In this document: positions 17,542 to 26,408 of the stretch, piece after piece
Layout of the letters: the number at the start of each line of letters is the position of its first letter
Numbering within the stretch: position 1 is the stretch's first letter
Source of the DNA: Rhabdochlamydiaceae bacterium
GTDB lineage: Bacteria > Chlamydiota > Chlamydiia > Chlamydiales > Rhabdochlamydiaceae
Assembly: GCA_019745395.1 (NCBI GenBank)
Contig: JAIETG010000008.1
Span: forward strand, 1-64,000
Length of the DNA stretch: 64,000 bases
Direction of reading: 5' to 3'
Position numbers and translations under genes: made by a program
Notes under the pieces: model-generated
What the model saw: only the letters and a program-made list of their open reading frames with translations
What the model was told of the DNA's origin: nothing
The model's database searches: none

Positions 17542-20500
17542 ATGAAGAGTTTTCTTTGCAAAGAATCGATGTTTGGTTTTTGTTTCGTAGGCGTTTTTTT
17601 ATCACACTTTTTAGAAGCGACTCCTTGGACTGTGAATAGTACAAGTGGAGAGTATTCAGGAAGTGGTAATAGCGGTTCTTTACTCTATTGCCTATGGAAT
17701 GCGGAGCAAAATGATTCTATTACTGTACAGTCAGGTCTTGGGACAATTGTTTTAACTCAATCTCTTCCCCCTTTTAGATTTTCTAACATATCATTTGATG
17801 GTCAGGGTGTGACCATTGATGGACAAAATGCTTATTCTGCGTTTGCTGTAATAACTCCAGGTACTCAAAATCCTGCTAGTTCTACTGCTGTTTCTATTAG
17901 TAATGTAACAATTCATAATGCTCTTTCCCAAGGAGGAGCTGGGGGCCCAAACGGAGGAGGAGGAACTGGTGGTGGTGGAGCTTTATATGTAGAGCAAGGA
18001 GCTTATGTTGAAATTTCCAGTATGACCATGCAGTTATGCAGCGCGGTAGGTGGAAACGGAGGCGATAATGCGGTAAGTGGATTTTGTTCTCCTGGAGGTG
18101 GTGGGGGTGGATATGGAGGCGGTCCTGGTGGATATGGAGGTGGAGGTGGAGGCGGGCATGCAGGAGGTGGTAGTGCTGTAATTGACGCAACTGCAAATGG
18201 TGTAAATTCTGTATCTTATACTTATGGAGGAGGATCTGGTGGAGATCTTGGGCAAAACACTGACGGAGCTTGTAGTCCTCAAATGGCAGGATCTTCTCAA
18301 AATTATCAGGGAGCGGTTTTTTCCTCTTGTCAATGTTCGGGAGGAGGAGGAGCGGGAAGCGGAGGCGATGGAGCTTCTGCTGGAGCTCTCATTGACTCGG
18401 GTTCGGAGGCTTCAGGGGGAAGTGGTGGTAATGGTTTAGGGCTGAATAATTTTGGCGGCGGTGGTGGCGGTTTTGGTAATGATGCCAATGGAGGAAATGG
18501 GACTGGTGCTGGAGGCGGAGGCGGTAGCGGCGGTTATTGTATTCAATTTGGTTGTACGAGCAATCCTTCTTTCAGCGGAAACGGCGGCTCTGGAGGGGCG
18601 TCAGGAGGAGGAGGTGGTGGTGCTGGATTTGCTGGTAATGGTGGATCTGGTGGTTTTGGAGCCGGTGGAGGGGGAGGGGGAGATCCAGGATCCTCAGGAA
18701 CTTCTTTAGCTTTGGGCGGCTCTGGAGCTTTGGGCAATAATAACGGCATAGGTGCTGGTGGAGGAGGTTCTGGTTTAGGAGGGGCGGTTTTTGTTCAAAA
18801 TGGAGGCTTCTTATCTATTGGATCTAACACAACCTTTAGTGGTAATAGTGTCACTGCGGGTGCAGGAGGCGGAGGCCCAAATGGACTTTCTGGAGGAAAT
18901 GGTAGCGCGCTAGGTCCTGATATCTTTTTGCGATCAGGAGGGACAGTTATTGTGACAGCCACAGCTCCTTTAACCCTTTATAGCATAGCTAGTGACCAAG
19001 GAGCCGGAGGCGGATCGGGAGGCGGCTTGACTATGCAAGGATCTAGTACTCTCATGCTAGATTTATATGAAATTGATGGCGTGGTTCAAGATACGAACTA
19101 TACGGGAACAACCCTTATTTCTAGTGGAACGATTCAAGCGGGAGCTATTAATGCATTTTCTCCTAATTCTCCGGTACAGCTTGCTACAACTGGAGCGCCA
19201 GAGCTCAATCTTAACTCCTATGACAATACGATTCCGGGGTTGCTAGATTTTCCGATCTCTTCAAGTAACAGCATTCAAGATTCTGATTCGAGCGTAGCTT
19301 TGGGGTCTGGTATTTTAACTCTTGTGGTTCCTCAGTCTACATCGTCTATTTATTCAGGAGTTGTTGAAGGAACCGGAGGCCTTGTAGTATCGGGTATTTA
19401 TCCTTACGTTGTAGGAAGTTCTAGTAATAGCATTCAAACGTTAAATGGAGATAATACCTATACCGGACCCACAACGATTTCTAGTGGAGTTCTTGTTTTA
19501 AATGGAACTAATGCTACTTCTCTCATTACTGTTGATAGTGGCGGTTGTTTATCTGGGAGTGCAACCTATCCTACCTCAGATATTACTGTGAATTCAGGAG
19601 GTACAAATAACATTGGAAATTCCTCGGGGGTCCTTCATCTAATATTAGGGGATTATACATTAAATCCAGGATCTACACTTAGCATTACAAAAGATGCTAA
19701 AGGCACTTCTCTTGGAGTTATAGGGGGCTCTGCTACCATTAATGATGCCACTCTTTTCTTAACAGTTACACCAGATATTGATTTGATACAGTTTCCTTCT
19801 TTTACATTTTTGGAAGTTGCAGGAGGAGTTTCTGGCTCTGGCTTTTCTTTCGTTGAAAGTAATCTTTTTTTTATTACAGGAGATGTGACTTTAGTAAATG
19901 GGGATTTTGTGCTTCAACCCCATTTTAGACAATTGTCGACTCTAGTTAGTGATGCCAATGCAAAGTCCGTGGGAAATGCTCTTACTCAGATTTTTTCTTC
20001 TAAAGATTCCTCTTTTATTCCTATTGCAGAAAGCTTCCGAGGCTTAGCTGGATCAAGCGAGCTTAATAAGGCTTTAGATGAGATGCAGCCAGCTCTTTTT
20101 AAAGGAGTAACCATTTCCCAAGAAAATAACATGGTCAGAGTTCAAGATGCATTAAGCTATCGCTTTCAAGATCAGCTGAATAGAGTGCACTGCATTTCTG
20201 TTAAATCTTCAGCTGATCGAAAACAAACGGAGTGCTCTAGAGATAACCATATGTTTCATGTATGGATTGATGGACTAGGAGATAATTTACATCAAGGACA
20301 TCGTTTTTATGCAGGGAGCTCCCATGTAGGATATCAGACCAATATGGGAGGTGTTGTCGCTGGGGTTGAAGATCATTTTGCTAGTTATTTTACCGCAGGA
20401 ATAATGGGAGCTTATACGAACTCTTTAACCAAGTGGAACAAGGATCAAGGCAAGGAAGTGGACCAAACTGGGTATGCCGGAGTCTATTTGTCTGCGTTAG

Positions 20501-21093
20501 GAGATTTGTTTTATGGTAATGCTTCTGTCATTGGAGGTTGGAGCCATTTTCATGGGCATCGCAATATTTTGTATCCAGGAGTGGATTTGGCAGCTTCTAA
20601 TTCTCATGGCGGGGCTCAAATCCTTTCTCATTTGGATTCAGGATTGAACCTTGGGTGGAAAGGTTTTACTGTAAGGCCATTTGATTCCTTGGATTATATT
20701 TCTCAAATGGAAAATAGTTTTACAGAATCAGGCGCAGGTCTATGGAACCTACATGTGCAAAAAAGCAATGCTATCCTTCTTCGTAACGAGCTTGGCTTGC
20801 AATTTGCCGGATGTTTTTGTATAGGGGAAGGTACGTGGTCTTTGTCTCCTAAAATTTCCTGGGTCCGGGAAGTTCGTATCAAGGGATCTCACTATAAAGC
20901 AGAATTTGAGGGAACAGATGTTCCCTTTGTAGTAACAGGGTATTTTCCTGATAGAAGTCTAGTCTCTCCAGGTGTTATTTTGAGTGGAATGATGTGGAAA
21001 GATCTACTTTCTTTAGAGCTCTATTACAATGGGGAATTTGCTTACAAGTATAGCAACCATAGCTATGGAGGCCAACTGCGATATGGATTTTAA
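17542..21093 (+). CDS. Glycine-rich autotransporter (type Va) surface protein
   Basis: The 1183-residue protein has an N-terminal signal peptide (about residues 1-28, ending near FLEA). A beta-helix-like start follows, with NISFDGQGVTIDGQNA and VSISNVTIHNA. Residues 130-460 are extremely glycine-rich (GGGG runs broken by Ser, Ala and Asn). Autotransporter-associated repeats include NGDNTYTGPTTISSGVLVLN near residue 633, with another near 530. The C-terminal 280 residues, from MFHVWIDGLG near 903, form a beta-barrel ending in a terminal Phe (LRYGF), the outer-membrane insertion signal. It is thus a surface passenger exported through its own barrel, like chlamydial Pmps, but GGAI and FxxN repeats, the Pmp hallmark, are not prominent. 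Adhesion is the likeliest role, by inference. It is convergent with the next gene, 6 bases away. Confidence 0.9.
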   Translation: MKSFLCKESMFGFCFVGVFLSHFLEATPWTVNSTSGEYSGSGNSGSLLYCLWNAEQNDSITVQSGLGTIVLTQSLPPFRFSNISFDGQGVTIDGQNAYSAFAVITPGTQNPASSTAVSISNVTIHNALSQGGAGGPNGGGGTGGGGALYVEQGAYVEISSMTMQLCSAVGGNGGDNAVSGFCSPGGGGGGYGGGPGGYGGGGGGGHAGGGSAVIDATANGVNSVSYTYGGGSGGDLGQNTDGACSPQMAGSSQNYQGAVFSSCQCSGGGGAGSGGDGASAGALIDSGSEASGGSGGNGLGLNNFGGGGGGFGNDANGGNGTGAGGGGGSGGYCIQFGCTSNPSFSGNGGSGGASGGGGGGAGFAGNGGSGGFGAGGGGGGDPGSSGTSLALGGSGALGNNNGIGAGGGGSGLGGAVFVQNGGFLSIGSNTTFSGNSVTAGAGGGGPNGLSGGNGSALGPDIFLRSGGTVIVTATAPLTLYSIASDQGAGGGSGGGLTMQGSSTLMLDLYEIDGVVQDTNYTGTTLISSGTIQAGAINAFSPNSPVQLATTGAPELNLNSYDNTIPGLLDFPISSSNSIQDSDSSVALGSGILTLVVPQSTSSIYSGVVEGTGGLVVSGIYPYVVGSSSNSIQTLNGDNTYTGPTTISSGVLVLNGTNATSLITVDSGGCLSGSATYPTSDITVNSGGTNNIGNSSGVLHLILGDYTLNPGSTLSITKDAKGTSLGVIGGSATINDATLFLTVTPDIDLIQFPSFTFLEVAGGVSGSGFSFVESNLFFITGDVTLVNGDFVLQPHFRQLSTLVSDANAKSVGNALTQIFSSKDSSFIPIAESFRGLAGSSELNKALDEMQPALFKGVTISQENNMVRVQDALSYRFQDQLNRVHCISVKSSADRKQTECSRDNHMFHVWIDGLGDNLHQGHRFYAGSSHVGYQTNMGGVVAGVEDHFASYFTAGIMGAYTNSLTKWNKDQGKEVDQTGYAGVYLSALGDLFYGNASVIGGWSHFHGHRNILYPGVDLAASNSHGGAQILSHLDSGLNLGWKGFTVRPFDSLDYISQMENSFTESGAGLWNLHVQKSNAILLRNELGLQFAGCFCIGEGTWSLSPKISWVREVRIKGSHYKAEFEGTDVPFVVTGYFPDRSLVSPGVILSGMMWKDLLSLELYYNGEFAYKYSNHSYGGQLRYGF

Positions 21094-21099
21094 AAAATC

Positions 21100-22434
21100 C
21101 TAATCGACAGAGATCATCATGCCATCATATGCAAATTGTACGAGGCATTCATGCTTAAGTTCTTCCATGGTGGAGATGTGCTCTTGTTGTTTTTGTAAAA
21201 GATATTCATCTGTATGGCGAGGATCGTGATGAGTCACAACCCATTTTTTTATCCCTGTTTTTTTTAAGAGAACAGAGGCATTCGATAATGAAGAATGACC
21301 CCATCCCACGCGATCAAGGTATTCTTCATCTCTATACTGCGCTTCATGGATTAGCAGATCACACCCAGAAAGAAAAGAAAGAAGGCCTGCATAGGGAGTG
21401 AAAAGAGATTCTTTTTTTTCACTTTGCTTTGGGGGAAGGTGATTTCCCATGAGAAATTCATTGTCTGTCACATAGCCGATGGTTTTGTTTTTTATGCTGA
21501 TTTTAAAGCATAAAGTTGGACCTGGATGAAAAGCATAGTGTGTAGAGATCTGGATACTTCCAAAAGAAAGTGATTGTCCATCCCTTAGATCATGGAAAAA
21601 TATCGATGACTGGATGTCGTCAAGACTTACAGGAAAATATGCATGGGCGAGCATGTCAGCAAATAGTTCTTTTGTGCTTTTTTCAAAGCCCACTGGAGAC
21701 CAGATATGGATTTCTCGATTACTTTGGTAGATAGGGTAAAAAAAAGGAAATCCTAAGAGATGGTCCCAATGAGTGTGGCTTAGCAAAATATGCATTTCTT
21801 TACCGGGGTGATCTGGGAGGATTTGTCCTAGAGCTCGCACGCCAGATCCTGCATCGATGATCACCAAATCCTCTCCGTTTCGTATTTCTAAACAAGGAGT
21901 ATTTCCTCCAAAACGGACGTATTCAGCCCCTGCTACGGGGTTAGAGCCACGAGTTCCCCATAACTTAAGATAGGAGGGGTTATGGGATTTTGGCATTTGC
22001 GATGGGGAATAAGGTTGAACAGGTTTTTTCCTGGGAGGAAAAGGGATGGAATTAAGTGTTCCTGCAAAAAACTGCTCGATCAGTTCAAAAAAAGCGGTTT
22101 GGGTAATCGGTTTTTCTATGAAGTAGTTCGCTCCAAGTTTCAAAGCGATCTGGTAGTTTTGAATCATGGGATGATAAGAGGTTAAAATGACCCCAGTTTT
22201 TCTCAGAGATTGATTGTTTTTGGCCGTTTTTAATAGTTCAATCCCGTGTATTTCAGGAAGCATAAAGTCTACGATGAGAAGGTCTGGCTTGAAACTTTCC
22301 ATTTTTTTTAGACAATCGGAGCCTGTCGTTGCAACTTCCAAGGAAAATTTCTCTGCTTTTTTACTACTTTTAAGCGCTTGAAGAAATTCTATCTCAGCAT
22401 CTGCTATGAGGATTTTTTTCTTCGGCGTTTGCAT
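21100..22434 (-). CDS. Response-regulator receiver fused to metallo-beta-lactamase-fold domain
   Basis: The 444-residue chain joins two domains. Residues 5-125 form a CheY-like receiver with Asp12, the phospho-acceptor Asp56 in LIVDFMLP, Thr85 and Lys108 in IEKPI. A proline-rich linker (residues 130-150) leads to a metallo-beta-lactamase-fold domain with LSHTHWDH at 218-225, FRFGGNTP-like entry and later LIHEAQY and GWGHSS motifs, close to cAMP-phosphodiesterase/RNase Z-like hydrolases. Phosphorylation of the receiver by a histidine kinase probably controls the hydrolase, but no kinase gene lies nearby. Substrate unknown. All metal ligands that I can check are present. Confidence 0.88.
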   Translation of the reverse strand: MQTPKKKILIADAEIEFLQALKSSKKAEKFSLEVATTGSDCLKKMESFKPDLLIVDFMLPEIHGIELLKTAKNNQSLRKTGVILTSYHPMIQNYQIALKLGANYFIEKPITQTAFFELIEQFFAGTLNSIPFPPRKKPVQPYSPSQMPKSHNPSYLKLWGTRGSNPVAGAEYVRFGGNTPCLEIRNGEDLVIIDAGSGVRALGQILPDHPGKEMHILLSHTHWDHLLGFPFFYPIYQSNREIHIWSPVGFEKSTKELFADMLAHAYFPVSLDDIQSSIFFHDLRDGQSLSFGSIQISTHYAFHPGPTLCFKISIKNKTIGYVTDNEFLMGNHLPPKQSEKKESLFTPYAGLLSFLSGCDLLIHEAQYRDEEYLDRVGWGHSSLSNASVLLKKTGIKKWVVTHHDPRHTDEYLLQKQQEHISTMEELKHECLVQFAYDGMMISVD

Positions 22435-22598
22435 AGGACAAGCCTTTTTCTTTTTGATCTATTATCTTTATATAACGAGAAAAAAAGGATATATTGCAAT
22501 GAGATTTTCCTGATTTTTTGCAATTCCATAATAATGGTCTTCTTGCTTAAAAAATTGAGGGGTAAAAGTAGAGGTGTATTTTGATAATTATTTTTTCT

Positions 22599-22901
22599 TC
22601 AAGATTGGTTTCTTTTTCGAGCTGTGAGTAGACAAGCAGTGCCTACACATACAAAGACTGAAGCAATAAGAAAAAAATTAAGAGTTTCATGAGCTAGCGG
22701 CTCTTCTTCTACATGGTGACATTCGGTAACAGACTCTTCCTGAATAGGGAGGATGTCTAGATCTTCTTCCCAAAAGATAATAGCAAATGCATAGGTCAAG
22801 AACAGTACTGAAAAGCCTAAAAGAACATAGCCTAGAACTTTTAAGCGCTTCCAAAGTATTTTTTCTAATTTAAAGCGGTTCATCGGAGAAGGCGTCTTCA
22901 T
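22599..22901 (-). CDS. Small two-TM membrane protein downstream of ftsK
   Basis: The protein has 100 residues (94 if it starts at the second Met, 22883). Two membrane segments, about residues 22-44 (VLGYVLLGFSVLFLTYAFAI) and 74-92 (FFLIASVFVCVGTACLL), flank an acidic loop with Cys-His-His. Its start lies inside the ftsK 3' end (overlap 32 bases), so the two are translationally coupled. Not recognised as a family; a role with FtsK or the envelope is only suggested by position. Confidence 0.7.
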   Translation of the reverse strand: MKTPSPMNRFKLEKILWKRLKVLGYVLLGFSVLFLTYAFAIIFWEEDLDILPIQEESVTECHHVEEEPLAHETLNFFLIASVFVCVGTACLLTARKRNQS

Positions 22902-25224
22902 GCGCTACTTTTTCCTTTTTGGCTGTAAGAATTCTTCTAGGCTTGCTGCCATCTTGTGAGCTGATTACTCCGTTGAGTTCCAGTTCGTCGATCAAAGACG
23001 CTGCTCTTGCGTAGCCAATTTTGAGTTTGCGTTGTAAAAAGGTAGTAGAGGCGTTTTGTGTATCTAAGACAATGGACAAAGCTTGTTCATAGAGGCTATC
23101 TTTAGGAGCTCCATCTTCCTTACTTTCTGGAAAGAGCTCTTCTTTTTTCATCTCATCAAAGGATTTAATCAGATAATTTGCAGGAGCTTGTTTTGAGATA
23201 AAGGAAATTACTTCATTGATATCATCATCGCTTATATAAGCCCCTTGAGCTCTTATAAGCTGTGAACTTCCTGGAGGAAGAAATAGCATATCTCCATTGC
23301 CAAGTAAACTATCGGCTCCGTTATCATCTAAGATGATCTGTGAGTTGACTCTACTTGCTACTTTAAAGGAAATTCGGGTGGGGAAGTTGGCTTTAATGAG
23401 ACCTGTAATCACTTCTCTAGAAGGTCGTTGGGTGGCCAAGATCAGGTGGATGCCAACTGCGCGGGCCATTTGAGCAATACGTGCAATAGGAGTTTCTAGA
23501 TCCGCGCTTGAGACCATCATGAGATCGGCAAATTCATCGATAATGGCGACGATTGCAAACATTCTTTCTGGTACTTGTATGCTTAAGGAGGCTTCTAGTT
23601 CTTTATTGATCGTTCGACTATTAAAAGCGTGTATGTTTCTTACTCCAAGCTGCCGCAGCATTTCATAGCGAAGAGTCATCTCTTTTACTAGCCAATTTAA
23701 AGCAGCATATGCTCCATGAGGTTCTGTAATTACAGGAGCGATGAGGTGAGGAAGATGTGTATATCCTGTGAGTTCCACTTTTTTGGGATCTACTAATAGA
23801 AGTTTGACTTCATCAGGTCTTGCATTCATAACGATCGAAAGAACGATCGTATTGATACAGACGGATTTTCCAGATCCTGTAGCTCCTGCAATGATACAGT
23901 GAGGCATCTTGGCGAGGTCTGATACCAGATGCTCCCCGCTAACAGTTTTGCCTAAAAGAACGGGAATGTGCATCTTCTTCGGTTGCGTTTGATAGACTGT
24001 TAGCATCTCTTTAAAGCTGACTTCTTGTGGAAAAGGAGAGGGTATTTCAACCCCTACAGCGGCTTTTCCAGGAATTGGAGCAATGATGCGCATAGATTTT
24101 GCTTGTAGATTCAATGCTATATCATTTTCTACAGCTGTAATTTTTTGCACCTTCACGCCTATGGCTGGATGCACCTCAAAAGAAGTAATGGTAGGGCCGC
24201 AATAGATTTCCCCCACCTTAGCTTCGATTCCAAAGCTCATGAGGGTTTCTTCTAAAATGTCTGCTTGTTTTTTGAGTTCTTTTTTCAAAGAAGGGTGGTC
24301 TACTTTTTTGGGGCTAGTTAAAAGGGAAGGGGGAGGAATCGTATATCCTTGATAGTTCCCATTATAAACACGTTGAGCTTGAATGGCTTGCTCTTTTTTG
24401 CTGACGGGGGCTTTTGGAGCCCGCTCTTGTATAGGCTTTCGCTCCCGTTCTGGCTCTGGCTCCGGCTCTTCTTGAATTGGTTCCCTGGAAAAGTTTTGTG
24501 TTGGGTATAAGGGTTTAATCGAAGATGGAGGTGTTAGTTGCAGAGAAGCGATTAGAGAAGGAAGGGATTCTTCTGGTTCTTTAGTCAATGGGCGAGAGAA
24601 AAGTGCTTTCCAAGGAATGCTTCCGCATGCTTTAAAGAATTTTCGAACTAGTGGAACTAATTTGATCTGCGTTAATAGTAAAAACGAAGATAGAAAAGTG
24701 ATGGAAAAAGTGATGGCAATTCCGACGTCGCTAAGCATTCTTTGCAGATTGAACGTAGGAAGGTCTTTATAGAGAAAGTAGATAGGGGCTCCTCCCATAT
24801 TATGCCTTGTATATCTATGGGGATAGGGCTGCTCGAAAAAGATCGATTCGCTATACACTTTGTTTTGAAGGAAAGTAGGAAAAGGGCATCCTAATTCGCT
24901 AACAAGATTTAAAAGGAGGTTTGCCGAAAAAAGACATAGGGAAAAGTAGAGGATTTTTGCTGTGCATGACGGGATTTCTTCTTTAGAAAGAAGCTGCCAT
25001 CCAGCCCAAAATAAAAACCCAATAACACAAAAAGAAGACAGTCCGAAGAGATAGGTCAGTCCAAAAGAAAGCCAGTATCCGATGAGGCCCATCCAATTGT
25101 TAGCAGGAATGTGTCCGTCAAAGCTGATCCAAGAAAGTGTTAAAAAAAGCGCTACGGCTAAAAGAAAAAGCCCTTTCACTTCAGGATGTGCACATTTTTT
25201 TTGGGCTTGAGAGTTTTTTGTCAT
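22870..25224 (-). CDS. ftsK: DNA translocase FtsK/SpoIIIE
   Basis: The 784-residue protein has the full FtsK plan: four membrane segments in the first 200 residues, a charged linker with Glu/Pro repeats (about 230-300), an alpha domain, the motor with IIAGATGSGKSVC (Walker A) near residue 447 and AIIDEFADLMM (Walker B), and a C-terminal gamma winged helix (FLQRKLKIGYARAASLIDEL) that reads orientation sequences. It pumps DNA through the closing septum during chromosome segregation. Chlamydiae divide without FtsZ, and FtsK is reported to help organise their division machinery. It follows uppP by 6 bases on the same strand. Confidence 0.96.
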   Translation of the reverse strand: MTKNSQAQKKCAHPEVKGLFLLAVALFLTLSWISFDGHIPANNWMGLIGYWLSFGLTYLFGLSSFCVIGFLFWAGWQLLSKEEIPSCTAKILYFSLCLFSANLLLNLVSELGCPFPTFLQNKVYSESIFFEQPYPHRYTRHNMGGAPIYFLYKDLPTFNLQRMLSDVGIAITFSITFLSSFLLLTQIKLVPLVRKFFKACGSIPWKALFSRPLTKEPEESLPSLIASLQLTPPSSIKPLYPTQNFSREPIQEEPEPEPERERKPIQERAPKAPVSKKEQAIQAQRVYNGNYQGYTIPPPSLLTSPKKVDHPSLKKELKKQADILEETLMSFGIEAKVGEIYCGPTITSFEVHPAIGVKVQKITAVENDIALNLQAKSMRIIAPIPGKAAVGVEIPSPFPQEVSFKEMLTVYQTQPKKMHIPVLLGKTVSGEHLVSDLAKMPHCIIAGATGSGKSVCINTIVLSIVMNARPDEVKLLLVDPKKVELTGYTHLPHLIAPVITEPHGAYAALNWLVKEMTLRYEMLRQLGVRNIHAFNSRTINKELEASLSIQVPERMFAIVAIIDEFADLMMVSSADLETPIARIAQMARAVGIHLILATQRPSREVITGLIKANFPTRISFKVASRVNSQIILDDNGADSLLGNGDMLFLPPGSSQLIRAQGAYISDDDINEVISFISKQAPANYLIKSFDEMKKEELFPESKEDGAPKDSLYEQALSIVLDTQNASTTFLQRKLKIGYARAASLIDELELNGVISSQDGSKPRRILTAKKEKVAHEDAFSDEPL

Positions 25225-25230
25225 AAAAAG

Positions 25231-26001
25231 CTACAGGGTAAAATACAAGGTGGTAAGAACTCCTATACTGAGACAGTACCAAGCAAAAGGCTTAATGTTC
25301 CCTTTTTCTAAATACCCTAGAGCTTTTTTCACAAGAAAAAGACCTGTCAGTAGTGAGGTTGCAAAAGCGATTCCTAAACTGGAAATCGATACAGAGTTCA
25401 AAGAGGAGGAGGCTTTTAGTAGCTCTAACATATTTCCTCCAATGACGGTAGGAATCGAGAGCAAAAAAGAAAAGCGTACGGCTTCTTGACTGCTCCATCC
25501 TAAAAAACGAGCGCAAGAAATCGTTGCGGCACTTCGAGAAATACCGGGAATTAAAGCAGCGGACTGCAAGGCTCCAATCATAAGAACATCTTGTATTTTT
25601 GCACTTTTTCCTCTTACTTTCGATCTTGGCATACGGAGGGATTGTCCTGCAAGGAGAATTAGGCCTGTTATCATAAGGCAAGGCCCTAGAAAAGAGCTTT
25701 GGGAGGCGAGGTCTCTTAGCGGTTTTAACAAAAAATAACAAGGGATCAGCGGTATTAACGCAAGAAAGTAAAAAAGCCATTCTCTTGTGTTTTTTAGTAA
25801 TGAAGAGATGTCCTTGCGCAAGAAGTACAGTAAAGCTACCAAGGTTCCTAGGTGGCAGCTTAAATCTAGAAGTACGCTGTGAGAGTGTTCTGGAAGATCG
25901 AGAAAGTACTTTGTTATTTTTAAATGCGCAGAAGAGCTAACGGGAAGAAACTCCGTAAGTCCCTGTACAATGCCTAATAATAGAGAATCGATCCACGACA
26001 T
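25231..26001 (-). CDS. uppP: Undecaprenyl-diphosphatase UppP (BacA)
   Basis: This 256-residue polytopic membrane protein has both family signatures: GLTEFLPVSSSAHL near residue 14 and PGISRSAATI near residue 152, the latter with the catalytic Arg and Ser. It recycles undecaprenyl diphosphate to the monophosphate carrier used for peptidoglycan and other envelope polymers. Its place upstream of ftsK links envelope precursor recycling with division. The ATG has an AGGAGC site six bases before it. Confidence 0.95.
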   Translation of the reverse strand: MSWIDSLLLGIVQGLTEFLPVSSSAHLKITKYFLDLPEHSHSVLLDLSCHLGTLVALLYFLRKDISSLLKNTREWLFYFLALIPLIPCYFLLKPLRDLASQSSFLGPCLMITGLILLAGQSLRMPRSKVRGKSAKIQDVLMIGALQSAALIPGISRSAATISCARFLGWSSQEAVRFSFLLSIPTVIGGNMLELLKASSSLNSVSISSLGIAFATSLLTGLFLVKKALGYLEKGNIKPFAWYCLSIGVLTTLYFTL

Positions 26002-26070
26002 GATAAGCTCCTAATAGACATCTAATAAGAACAGTTTACTAAGGCAAAAATCAAGAGAAAAATCAAGATG

Positions 26071-26144
26071 GGCGACCGACGGGGCTTGAACCCGCGACAT
26101 TTGGAACCACAATCCAACGCTCTGCCAACTGAGCTACGGCCGCC
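26071..26144 (-). tRNA. tRNA-His (GTG)
   Basis: Read on the minus strand, the sequence folds into a standard cloverleaf: acceptor stem GCGGCCG with CGGTCGC, D arm with AGCTCAGTTGGCAGAGC, anticodon loop TTGTGGT with anticodon GTG, and T arm GGGTTCAAGCCC. An encoded extra G at the -1 position faces discriminator C73, the identity mark of tRNA-His. No full 3' CCA is encoded. Confidence 0.95.
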
Positions 26145-26208
26145 ATAAAAAAAACGAAACGACCATTCTATGAAGAATGCGATTTTATGTGAAGCATAAA
26201 TGTTTTTT

Positions 26209-26361
26209 TTATTCGGTAGAGTCGTTTCCGCCGCCATATCCTTCAGGTTCGTCGTAATATTCTGGAGTTTCGACGTTGTCAGAATTGGGTTTTGCATCGG
26301 TTTTTTGTTGAGAGCATCCCGCAAAGAATGGGAGCAGTACTAGCCATAGGAGCTTATTCAT
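26209..26361 (-). CDS. Small predicted lipoprotein, 50 residues
   Basis: An ATG at 26359-26361 with an AAGGAA site about 7 bases upstream opens a 50-codon frame. It begins MNKLLWLVLLPFFAGCSQQ, a signal peptide ending in a lipobox (F-A-G-C) with the lipidated Cys at residue 16. The mature part is short, acidic and Gly/Tyr-rich (YYDEPEGYGGGNDSTE). It is probably an envelope lipoprotein. It lies between comEC and tRNA-His on the same strand, 47 bases after the comEC end is passed in the other direction, and its stop is at 26209-26211. Signal, lipobox and ribosome site together make it convincing despite its size. Confidence 0.75.
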   Translation of the reverse strand: MNKLLWLVLLPFFAGCSQQKTDAKPNSDNVETPEYYDEPEGYGGGNDSTE

Positions 26362-26408
26362 CTGTTTTTCCTTTTTTGACTCAAAAAACTCATCCTATAT
26401 TTTTTTTG

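Noticed and set aside
17897-18749. Several long frames opposite or within the glycine-rich block
   Set aside because: Gly codon runs (GGN) on one strand leave few stops in the other frames. The Leu/His- and Pro-rich products are artefacts of that composition.
26022-26324. 100-codon minus-strand frame over tRNA-His
   Set aside because: It overlaps the tRNA and the small lipoprotein in another frame and has no ribosome site or protein-like texture.
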